From Dermanyssus gallinae (taxonomy: Eukaryota > Arthropoda > Arachnida > Mesostigmata > Dermanyssidae): 64,000 nt of DNA. The position numbers and the translations under genes were made by a program. How positions within the stretch are numbered: position 1 is the first letter of the stretch; the number at the start of each line of letters is the position of its first letter. The DNA lies in contig QVRM01005923.1 in the NCBI GenBank assembly GCA_003439945.1, forward strand, positions 175,873 to 239,872, read 5' to 3'. This document shows positions 55,190 through 64,000 of the stretch, one piece after another. A model generated the notes under the pieces. It saw only the letters and a program-made list of their open reading frames with translations. It made no database searches and was not told the origin of the DNA.

Positions 55190-55975
55190 AAAATTTGTAT
55201 CCTTGTGTATTTGAGAATCTTCACAAATGTTGCCGTCGTGGTAGTGAGTGAGACCTGGTTTGATGACCCTGATGCCGCCTTGTTTAACATATGAGGCTAC
55301 ACTAGTGTGTCTGTGTGCCGGCCTGGTAGAAATGGAAGCGGTCTCTTAAACTATGCGCACTCTGCAATTGATCTGGTGGAATCGAGAACACGATTAAGTG
55401 ATGACGGGAGTGTGCAGGCTATTAGACTGAAAATTCGCAGCCCTGGCTTTTATGGCTATGCCGTCGGGGTTTACTTCAATGAGGTCCGGTCAGCCGGCAC
55501 TCTGATGGATATCTTAGACGATCTTGTGACAACGACTGGGGATCTGCTCTGTGTACTTCTGGATGACACAAACGTAGATATTTTGAGTAACGAAGCTGTG
55601 AGTGCTGAATACTGCTCTGGACTTGCTAGCAAGGGCATTGAACAGGCCATAAATATCATCACTCGTCCCAATCTTATATTCGATGCAGTGTCACTTGGTT
55701 TGTGCATAAACCATGTCGCTATTGCCAATTGTGAGCGATATGTCCGTTTTCTTCCGTTTGTCGTTGGCACGGTCTTCTCCGACCATTACCCAGTAGGGAT
55801 GACACTGACGGGTAATAAGGCATCTTTAGCGTCGTGGACGATGAAACCAAGTTCGATCGCTGCGAGTCTCTATAGGAGATTTGATAAAAACAGCCAACGA
55901 AAGTTTCAAGACGGTGTCACCAGGATGGATTGGTCTCCTGTTCTTGACTCAACTGATTTCAACGAGGCCTTCTAG
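55190..55975 (+). pseudogene. Jockey-J endonuclease, N-terminally truncated
   Basis: SETWFDDPD (catalytic E), one stop, then RPGRNGSGLLNYAHSAIDLV, LLCVLLDDTNVDILS (GDxN block with D-D-T-N), FLPFVVGTVFSDHYPVGM (SDH). The frame 55307-55975 (222 residues) is open. The first ~40 residues of EN are absent. Confidence 0.7.
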
Positions 55976-55997
55976 TCATACATTGGTAAACTCCGGC

Positions 55998-56367
55998 TCC
56001 TGTATAGCGATTACTTCCCGTTGCCACAGCGAAGGGCTTCGAAAAAGGTTAACCGCTCACCTTGGTTCACTAATAATTTGGTTAATCTGAGACATGCTGT
56101 CGATTGCGCTTGTCGTCAGTGGTTTAGCACACGGTCCGCAGATGACAAAGAGGCGTTTCAAAGATTGCAGGTGTTGTACAAGGTAGAACTAAAGTGGCTA
56201 GGGATACCTACTACGAACAGCAGTTTGCGTACCCGCCCTGCCAAGCTCTGGAGTTTCCTTAATGAAATTTGCGGCCGTAGCAAAAAGTCTGGAGCTGAAT
56301 AATTTCTCCTCATCTATCGGTAAAAAAACTAAATCTTTGCTCCTTCCTTAAAAGCCGATTGACAGTT
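55998..56367 (+). repeat. EN-RT linker, source copy of internal duplication
   Basis: From TCCTGTATAGCGATTACTTC to GCCGATTGACAGTT, encoding PWFTNNLVNLRHAVDCACRQ and LWSFLNEICGRSKKSG. It lacks about 60 bases (the MxDRLLVEEWELKEVQ-type stretch) that the second copy at 57834-58269 has. So this copy was deleted after the duplication, or the second came from another element. Confidence 0.8.
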
Positions 56368-56506
56368 TTTTCTTAAACCTATGGAGCTTCGAGCCCAACG
56401 CATTTTCCTTTAGTGCTATTACCTGCCGGGTAAATTCCACTTTAAATTCATTGGCATCTTAGCGACCCTTCTAGTTGCCATATTCAATAGTTCAATTAAA
56501 ACGGGC

Positions 56507-57800
56507 GTGTTTCCGAAACGCCTCAAGACATCTTCGGTAACTCCGCTGTATAAGGGTAGAGGCGGGAGGGACCAACCTTGTAACTATCGCCCGATATCCT
56601 TAGTTTCTTTCTTCTCTAAGGTATTTAAAAGGTTTGCTAAACAACAGCTGGAAAGCCATTTAAAGGACTTAAATTTCTTCTCTAAAATCAATTCGGTTTT
56701 AGAGAGGCACGATCAACTGAGCTGGTATTGGGACATATATGGTGGGAGATCATTAAAGCTGCGGATGATGGAAAAATGTGCCGTGCTGCATTTCTTGACG
56801 TAGCCAAAGCGTTCGACTGCCTCGACCACTCTATGTTTCTTGAGATGCTCCTGCAACTAGGCTGCGCACCAGCAGTAACATCTTGGTTTAAATCGTATCT
56901 TAGTGGGCAGAGGCAATTTGTGGCGGTGGGAGCTCTAAGGCCTGCGACGGGAATTGTATTCACTGGCACGCCCGAGGGGTCGGTTCTTGGATCTTTTATC
57001 TTCATCACCTACATTAATTCCGTCCTGCGGGGCATCGATAGGTACGTAGATTGCCGCCCAATCGTTTATGCAGACGACACCACTCTTTTGTTCTGAGTCT
57101 CACCCTTCCAATTGTGCAATAGTTGGTATAATTTTCAGCACGTTGAAACCGGTATTGAGAAGGCCATGCCTTTATTTCAAGTATTTGGTCTTGTCGTTAA
57201 CCCGACGAAGACGACACTCGTTCTTTACCACACCCCACAACGGGCATCGAGACAGAAGTTCAAAACTAGTAATATCTCTCTCCAAATAGGCGGCTCTGCT
57301 ATCCCTCTCAGCTCAGAGGCAAAATATCTTGGCATTGTGCTACACGAGCATATGAAATGGGACAGTCAAGTGAGATTAAGTGTCAGGTTCTGCTACGCCG
57401 TGGTGGCCTCACTCGTGCGTTTGAGGAGAGCCAAGGCTTCGTGGTATCTTCTGGTACGTGTCTACAAAGCGCTTATAGAACTAATTCTAACTTACGGAAT
57501 TACTCTGTGGGGCGCCACGTATTCCACGACTCTAGACAAGCTAATGGTCGTACAGAATGACGCGGTTAGAGCCATAATAGGTCTTCGTCGTCGCGCGAGT
57601 GTGACTTCATGGTACACCAGGCTCGGGCTTTTCAAGCTTGATCAGCTGACACGTTTAAAGTTAGCCGTGCTAGCCTATAAGGTGCAAAACAATGGAATTT
57701 CTTCAGAATGTGTTTTTGACTTCGTCCATACCCCAGTACGGTCCCAGCGCTACAGGGACCAACTCAGAGTGCCAGGGTTCAGACTCACTCTCCTTCGGCA
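56507..57800 (+). pseudogene. Jockey-J reverse transcriptase and thumb
   Basis: FPKRLKTSSVTPLYKGRGGR, NYRPISLVSFFSKVF, then after a frame change AAFLDVAKAFDCLDHSMFLE (motif A intact), GTPEGSVLGSFIF (motif B with PEG for PQG) and IVYADDTTLLF (motif C), followed at once by a stop (57094-57096). The thumb is open from 57112: LVVNPTKTTLVLY, AKYLGIVLHEHMKWDSQV and LILTYGITLWGATYSTTLDK. Confidence 0.8.
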
Positions 57801-57833
57801 CTCCCTGGCCTACATCCTGACTCCTTGCCCTAC

Positions 57834-58269
57834 ATCCTGTATAGCGATTACTTCCCGTTGCCACAGCGAAGGGCTTCGAAAAGGTTAACCGCTCACCTTG
57901 GTTCACTAATAATTTGGTTAATCTGAGACATGCTGTCGATTGCGCTTGTCGTCAGTGGTTTAGCACACGGTCCGCAGATGACAAAGAGGCGTTTCAAAGA
58001 TTGCAGGTGTTGTACAAGGTAGAACTAAAAGTGGCTAGGGATACCTACTACGAACAGCAGTTTGCGTACCCGCCCTGCCAAGCTCTGGAGTTTTCTTAAT
58101 GAAATTTGCGGCCGTAGCAAAAAGTCTGGAGCGGTGCCGAATCGACTACTAGTCGAAGAGTGGGAACTGAAGGAGGTCCAGGAGATAGTGTACGCACTGA
58201 ATAATTTCTCCTCATCTATCGGTAAAAAAACTAAATCCTTGCTCCTTCCTTAAAAGCCGATTGACAGTT
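57834..58269 (+). repeat. inserted second copy of the EN-RT linker
   Basis: Nearly identical to 55998-56367 apart from an extra ~60 bases. It is placed between two copies of CCTACATCCTGACTCC (57809-57824 and 58272-58287) within the C-terminal coding tail of the same element. After it the tail continues with LPTVWNELPLALRNASRAAV. Confidence 0.85.
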
Positions 58270-58811
58270 ATCCTACATCCTGACTCCCTACCCACGGTCT
58301 GGAACGAGCTGCCATTGGCGCTTCGAAATGCAAGCCGGGCCGCTGTTTTTAAACTACATCTTCTCTTACTGCTGAAAAACGAAGAAACAAGCGACTCCAA
58401 GTGAGTTGTTTTGAATTTATTTTACTATACATGTATTAGACTTGTGTTAGGTTGTTTATAAAGTTTTAAACTTGTATTGTGTTAATCATACTAAATTTTT
58501 TTGCCGGTTCGATTCGGCAGAGTGCAGTCGTGTTTTCGTCGGCTCCCATAAAACTGACCGTTTTGTAAGATTCGACTTCGATTTCGATAGTGATAATTGT
58601 ATCGACGAATGTGCGTGTGCCGAGTACTCTATTGGTAAATAGTGCTTATTGGAAGTGAGTTGGGTCGGGTGTCTGAGGGATCCGATCCCTTTCAGGCTCC
58701 CTGACTGTGTTGACTCTCATCACCCAGCTGACCGTGTTCGATTTGCTAGCGTCATCGCGAATCTACGCGCGGCGCAAGAAGTTGCAGCTCACGGACTGTT
58801 TCGATACCGCA

Positions 58812-58905
58812 GGTCGCCTTAGCCTTGTGGCAGTGTCACGGACTACCACTTAGCAGGACTGGGTTCAATTCCGAGGGTTGTAGCTTACATTTTTGTTTTT
58901 GTTTT
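58812..58905 (+). promoter_or_regulatory. tRNA-like block with A and B boxes and T run upstream of I-like gag
   Basis: TAGCCTTGTGG (A box, 58820-58830), TCACGGACTACCACTTAGCA, GGTTCAATTCC (B box, 58862-58872), then T-rich sequence (58890-58908) with runs of four to seven T. A-to-B spacing of 42 bases is normal for tRNA promoters. The gag ATG follows 94 bases after the B box. It parallels 38784-38866 in R1-B. Confidence 0.5.
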
Positions 58906-58965
58906 TTTATTTTCTTTTTATTGCGGTAGTTTGTTTTGTATTTTGATACCTGTCGCGGCATAGGC

Positions 58966-61146
58966 ATGCCGAAATTGGTGATTACTGGTCAGGATAAGCC
59001 ATCTGATTCGCTGTATATATCACGGCTGAGGGCGGTTACTGCGTGCGTTGAGAATAATACGACGGCAGCTGGCAAACCAGCAGAGGCGCCTACATCGCCT
59101 ATGCCCGACGGTGAGATGGAGTACACTGCCACCGGCAACGACGACGGCAGTAATGTGTTAACACATGATCGCGTTGGCTGCAAGCGGCGCAGGCAATCTG
59201 GTATCGAAGAGACAATAAGCGGACCACACGGGCTAGTGGACTCCGAAGGTTTCACAAAAGTGGTTTCGCGGAAGAAGAAGGCCACTATTTCACGCGAGCA
59301 ACGACAGCTTATAACTTCGGGTGTGACATCGAAGCCAGCACAATTAACCTGTTTAAGGTAACCTTTCGAAGACAACCAACCGTCGAGTCGGACGCTATGT
59401 TATTTTCTGAAGGCTCAATGCTTACAATCTTCAAGAGATCTACGCCGTGTCCCAGGCTGTAAAATTTCTGGTGATACCCAGTCAATCGCGGTATGGGTAA
59501 AAGACTTAAAGAGCGTTAATACGCTACTTCGTGTGTCAAGCCTAGGAGGGTGCCCCGTATCGGCTGCTTGCCCGGCCGTCACTTCATTTAAGCGCCAGGA
59601 TTAAGGGGGTCAACATCTGGCACCAGGTATTCACAAGAGTCCAAGACCGTAGGCCTCAACAAGGGAATCAGTTTAAGTTTTTCCACAACAGCGACGCTAG
59701 CTAAGGGTACTACAAGCGCAGGCGGCGTACAGGATGATGACATATTGGAATAGAGTGGTAACATGCATAACAGAGCGAGTGAGGGCGCCACAATGCATCC
59801 AGCATGCACAAACGGTGCACAACGTGCAAGATGACGCTTTCATGGACGCGGAAGAGGTGATGATGTGAATACTGACGACGTCGGGATGACACGTGTGCCA
59901 ACCAAAGAGGAAAATCTTCAAACTGCGTGCGGAGAAAGCTGCCGTCAAGCAGAGTCAACGCATGCTTGAGCCACATAATCAACAAAAAACCAATAAGCCG
60001 GTCATTAGGCGAGCCGGTGAACATTGTGTTGAGGTTATGGCTGTTGGCGCTTGTGGCGCTGAATTGCAGGCGGTTTGAAGGCAAACTATTTCTGCCAATA
60101 TAACAAGACGTCAGGGAGCACGCACCCACGGGTACTGCCCGTATTAACATACGCAAAAGAGTCGAAATATGGGTAAAGACTGTTAAAGATTTTGAAACTA
60201 TCAAGCGGCTAAAACACTGGGAGGGACACCGGTAAAGCCTTGTTTGAAGGATAGCGGAAACATTGGGGCAGAGTATCGGGCGTACATCCACAAATAAGTG
60301 ACGACGAAGTGGCGGGTTTACTTCATGATCAAGGTGTGGCAGAGGTGCGAAGAGTTCAATACAACGCAATAATAAGAAAGCCGGATGGAACTGTGTAAAC
60401 AGTCAAACGTAACACATGGAAACTGGATATCAAGTTCAGTGGGGAAATCAAGAGCCACATTGAATTCTGCGGGGAAATCCTGCCGGTAACATTGAGATCG
60501 TCGACAATGCAATATGTCTCAAATATGATCATAAGGCGGCCGCATGCACTAGTAAAACTGGAAAGCTATGCAAGCGCTGTGGTAAGACAGGTCATTTAAT
60601 AGCAGAAGTGCACAAATAATAAACCTCGCTGTGTGAACTGTCACATGGACCACCCATCAGGAAGTTCCCAGTGTTCTGTCTTTCAAGCGTGGAGCAAAGC
60701 CCAGCAAACACAACACGCTCAAGCTATTGAGCGGCAGATAGCAATGCCAATGAAAAATTATCGAGGTACGTCCTCCGCCTAGCAATGACCAAACTTCCGG
60801 TACACCAACCTGGGCGATTGCAGTAAAAAGACAGTTAGTACAAGTACTTCCAGAAGGGGAAGAGCGAGTAGTCTGCAATATGCCACCTGTTCCAGCGCCC
60901 AGGAAGAAGAACCAATCACGGACAAATATTGTGTCACCCGCAACTTCAAAACAGACACCTCCCTCGTCTGAAGAAATTAGTCTTGGTGTGACACCACTAC
61001 GAACCTTCTGGTCTGGCATAAAATTCTTAGTAAAACCCTGGTTAGATGAACATCCAGATGTGGCTCGTCTAGTAGAATTACTGGAAGGGGGAGACAAAAT
61101 TGAAAGTCTCCTCCAGTTCCTTGCCAAACAAAAACACAATGTCTAG
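58966..61146 (+). pseudogene. I-like ORF1 (gag-like)
   Basis: ATG at 58966: MPKLVITGQDKPSDSLYISR, open to 59361 with a basic SRKKKATISREQRQ end. Then many frame changes to about 60500. The nucleic-acid-binding part is readable as LCKRCGKTGHLIAE and, in another frame, PRCVNCHMDHPSGSSQCSVF, which fit gag zinc knuckles of I/Jockey type elements. The final frame (60880-61146) ends LLEGGDKIESLLQFLAKQKH and a stop at 61144-61146. Confidence 0.65.
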
Positions 61147-61841
61147 ACAATGTCTAATACACTGGAATTGTGGCTGGAGTCACAAGAAGAATGTTCCAGT
61201 TATAAAAGAAATGTGCACGAGTGGCATTCAAGTAATATGTTTAAACGAAAGGGAATTTTCCTAAAAAAAAATTGGAATCTATAGTTTTGTGACGTATGTA
61301 CCACAGATTGTCAATCAACCGGCACACCCTCACTGGCTACAATTCTCGTTGACGCGAATGTAGAGCAGTGTGAACTGTCGCTCCAATCGGTAGACGGGGC
61401 TTGCATGTGCGGGGTATCTGTCAAACTGTACGGCATCACCATGAACATAGTTTCGGTTTACCTCTCGCCGAACAAAGCCTCAATATGACTCAATTAATGG
61501 ATTTGGTTGTGCCAGCACGCGCCACTCATCTTGGCAGGCGACTTCAATGCAAAGCACCCTGCATGGGGCAGTGCGAATGTAACCAAACGCGGGGAAGATC
61601 TGTTTAACAACCTTGAAACCAAAAACTACACCATATGAATGATGGCAGCCCAACGTTTATGCGACAGTACAGCTCTGGTTTTGTGGAGTCTCATCTTGAT
61701 GTCGTCGCAGTGAGCAATGAGTTAACAAATTACTTCAGTATGGAAATTGAAGACAGCGCCACCTTCTCAGATCATGCCCGGTGCTACCTGTACCTGAAAG
61801 CAGATAATGGCAAAAAAGTGGTGATGGACTTGAATCACTGA
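61139..61841 (+). pseudogene. I-like ORF2, endonuclease
   Basis: The start codon at 61139 overlaps the gag stop as ATGTCTAG and gives MSRQCLIHWNCGWSHKKNVP, then GIQVICLNE (catalytic E). Other frames give LAGDFNAKHPAWGSANVTKR, MNDGSPTFMRQYSSGFVESH and ATFSDHARCYLYL. All signature EN residues can be found, in three frames. Confidence 0.75.
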
Positions 61842-61923
61842 CTGGAGGAGATATAAAGAATATGTTAGAGAACGCCTATCTGCCGGAAACGAAGTTAGTA
61901 CTGCCATCAGAGAATTTCACAAG

Positions 61924-63423
61924 ATGGCTACCAAGCGAGTCAGGGTTCCTCCATATCTACCCCCACCAGACATCAAACTTGCTGGCCTACTGCAGGAGGT
62001 AAAGCGTCTAAAGAGGAGATTCAAGAAACATGGTTGGCTGTCCGATGACTCGATGTTGGCATCAGTGATGAAAGAGATAAATTCATACTCTGCTGTCTTG
62101 CAGAAAAGACTGAAGAGAAGTTCATCAACAGCTAGGCGTCAACACAGGGTTGGGAGAGGCATGGAGTTCGATTAAGTCAACGGCCGAAACCCAACCAAAA
62201 TGTCCGCTGTTTGCAGTCTGTCGATCAACGGGAAAGTCATTGCAAGCTATACTCAATGATATGCTTGACGGGGAAATAAAAACAGCGGCCACGCCCGACA
62301 CAGGAGAAACTCCAGGTACTGTCACTGAACCGCCTGCACAGCGCGCATGCGATGAAAACGCTACTAATACTGATTGCGATTTCACAAGGTGGGAGCTAGA
62401 TCTGGCATTGGCCACTGCCAACGCAAGAAGTGCCCTGGGCCCCGATGGCATCAGCAACAAGCAACTGAGGTCACTGGACAATACCGGGAGAGACCTTCTT
62501 CTTCGTGATCTTAATGCTATACTCAAAAGAGGAGAATTTCCAACTGAGTGGAAAACTGGAGAAGGGGTACCAATTCTGAAACAAGGTAGACCGCGATCAC
62601 AATTAGGCTCCTATAGGGTGATAGTCAAAACGTCCCATGTCGGAAAGCTTTGGAACGCATGATTCTCCGCCGCTTGCTTACATTATTACAGAATAAAGGA
62701 ACATTAACGGATAATATGTCTGCCTATAGGCCACTACGATCGGCCCAAGATAATATTCTGGATCTAGCTACTGATATCGAAGAAGCAGTCGCCAGAGGGG
62801 ATCATGTCATGGCCGTGTTCTTCGACGTCGAAGGAGCCTATAACAATCTTGATCACACTGCCGTTGTCACTAATGTGATAAAAGCAGGATTGAAACCTAG
62901 TAGCGCTATCTTCAAATTGATTGTGACATTCCTGAAAGATCGTAGCATGTCAATCCGGTGCAAGGGAACACACACGGAGGTAAGACTCTGGGTAATGTCG
63001 GCCTTCCTCAGGGAGGAGTACTTTCTCCAGTACTGTTTGTCATGACACTAGCTGGGCTGGCTGATGTCATACGGGAGCATTTTAAGTTGTCTCAATACTC
63101 TGACGATGGTGCACTTTGGATTCGCCTCAAGGGTCGCACGATTAATCCAATCGCAGTGATGGAACTGCAACTGACCTTAAAAAAAATCGTATCGTCCTTA
63201 GGAGCTCTGGGACCCTCCATTGAGCCTTGTAAACAAGAGCATGGTATTCAATGTGAAAAGAGGACAGAAGCTTCTGCTGAGATTGGACAATCGACAGATT
63301 GAGCAAGTGAGCCAGGTGAGATTTCTGGGAGTGACATTTCAAGAAACTGCAATGGAACAGAGAACTCGACATCATCAGGAAAAGGGCGAGCGAGTGGCGA
63401 ATATGCTGAAAAACGCTTGTTGA
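61924..63423 (+). pseudogene. I-like ORF2, reverse transcriptase
   Basis: VPPYLPPPDIKLAGLLQEVK linker, ARSALGPDGISNKQLRSL, LKRGEFPTEWKTGEGVPILK, SAYRPLRSAQDNILDL, motif A AVFFDVEGAYNNLDHTAVV, GNVGLPQGGVLSPVLFVMTL and motif C QYSDDGALWI (YSDD rather than YADD). Then VRFLGVTF (thumb). Frame changes near 62150, 62650, 62985 and 63225. Motif A and the DD pair are intact. Confidence 0.8.
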
Positions 63424-63941
63424 ACTTCTGGGGAATCAAACCAGATACGGCGATGTGAACTAGCAGTCGCACTGTTAGGATCAAATATTAACTATTCCCT
63501 TGGCGCAATGTTTCGATTAACAAAAAGGACTATGAGTTTTAGACACTGCTGTTGCCAGTGTGGTAGAATAGCATTAGGACCTCTCTAATGACATGTACTA
63601 GAGCTGTGTTGTCAGAGTGCGGTATTATGCCCGCGGAATTAAATAGACAATTCATCCTAGAATGTCACCTTCTGAGACTGTGCAGGCAGCAGCACAGTCT
63701 CATCTTAAGTATATTCGAGAAAGGGTGAATACCATGGCCTCCAGGCTACTACGGGACTCAGACTCGTTTCAAGAACCTCTGCAGGTACCGGGGTCTCATG
63801 TATTTGAAGTCGATCGACACCCAAAGACTTGTCGACTCGGCTGTATCAATAGAAGGTAATCATCGAAAAAGAGCACCACGAGAGTGAACTACGAGCTGAA
63901 GTGAGGTCCATTTGGGCAACATATCAGTGGATAGCGCACAG

Positions 63942-64000
63942 TATACTTTCACGGACGGATCGGTGGATGGATCTGCGGGAGGAGCAGGTGTTTCCGAATC
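63942..64000 (+). pseudogene. start of RNase H domain, cut by the window end
   Basis: YTFTDGSVDGSAGGAGV, the first strand of RNase H with its catalytic aspartate (TDGS). About 500 bases (63424-63941) of thumb-RNase H connection precede it, with MASRLLRDSDSFQEPLQ readable. The rest lies beyond the window. Confidence 0.7.

Larger units (their letters stand above)
55190..58500 (+). mobile_element. Jockey-J retrotransposon with internal self-duplication
   Basis: Starts inside EN (VVVSETWFDDPDAALFNI), then EN, linker, RT, thumb and 3' tail. A 435-base copy of its own EN-RT linker is inserted near the 3' end (57834-58269). Frames are broken in several places. The 3' end matches the fragment at 523-1010. 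Jockey clade is inferred from the RT sequence and the LWGATYS thumb motif. Confidence 0.75.
58501..64000 (+). mobile_element. I-like non-LTR element with RNase H, incomplete at the window end
   Basis: 5' UTR with a tRNA-like block, gag (58966-61146), overlapping ORF2 with EN, RT and the start of RNase H at 63942. RNase H after RT is known for I-clade and some related non-LTR elements. Frames are broken in gag, EN and RT. A related truncated copy lies at 30880-32664 (minus). The exact 5' border with Jockey-J is set where the latter's tail ends. Confidence 0.75.

Noticed and set aside
1..64000. CRISPR array, bacterial operon or rRNA genes
   Set aside because: No direct repeats with unique spacers, no operon-like gene packing and no rRNA sequence. 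Introns, TA arrays and retroelements show a eukaryote.

Overview
This is a eukaryotic, metazoan window, most likely from an arthropod. No host gene, rRNA or conventional tRNA gene can be supported. Almost all recognisable coding sequence comes from retrotransposons: R1-clade, RLE-type (R2-like), CR1/Jockey-like, an I-clade-like element with RNase H, and a Pao/BEL LTR element. Nearly every copy carries stops, frameshifts or truncations. The arthropod guess rests on the abundance of R1-clade elements next to RLE-type, Jockey and BEL elements. It is an inference, and no species call is possible. Family names below (R1-A, R1-B, CR1-B, Jockey-J, I-like, R2-like) are labels used only for this window.

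Layout. 0-4.4 kb: a tRNA-derived SINE, the 3' end of a Jockey-J copy and two small remnants. 4.4-8 kb: GC-rich non-coding DNA, then an R2-like element on the minus strand (C2H2 finger, RT, CCHC/RPDG C-terminus) lying between two (TA)n tracts. 8.8-13.5 kb: repeat unit A, split by a degraded PHD-gag CR1/Jockey-like element. 13.6-18.8 kb: a nearly full-length minus-strand R1-A element with a 388-residue open RT block. 19.7-26.7 kb: tandem copies B and C of a 3.64 kb unit, each with an RT-like fragment, a (TA)n start and a tiny signal-peptide ORF or its remnant.

27-35.7 kb: a Pao/BEL fragment and its inverted copy (about 1.45 kb arms), enclosing a partial unit E, an I-like minus-strand fragment and the EN part of a CR1-B copy. 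An inverted piece of the unit (D) lies beside the second arm. 35.7-38.3 kb: a CR1/Jockey-like element whose RT motif A region is amplified in tandem, then a minus-strand RT scrap. 38.3-43.7 kb: plus-strand R1-B with a tRNA-like block in its 5' UTR. 43.7-48.3 kb: a SINE, a second R1-A copy (minus) and an R1-like RT fragment (plus) meeting head to head near 46.93 kb. 49.8-51.7 kb: second R2-like copy. 51.8-55.1 kb: the least damaged CR1-B element, ending in (TA)n. 55.2-58.5 kb: Jockey-J with an internal self-duplication. 58.5-64 kb: an I-like element, also with a tRNA-like block before gag, running off the window inside RNase H.

The elements do not form a shared pathway. Each would have encoded its own gag-like RNA-binding protein, endonuclease and reverse transcriptase. 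The density, nesting and mixed orientation fit heterochromatin or a transposon trap. The points most worth following are the tRNA-like heads upstream of two different gag genes, the tandem amplification of an RT active-site segment, the mobile 3.64 kb unit with its mini secreted-peptide ORF, and the repeated link between (TA)n tracts and retroelement ends.
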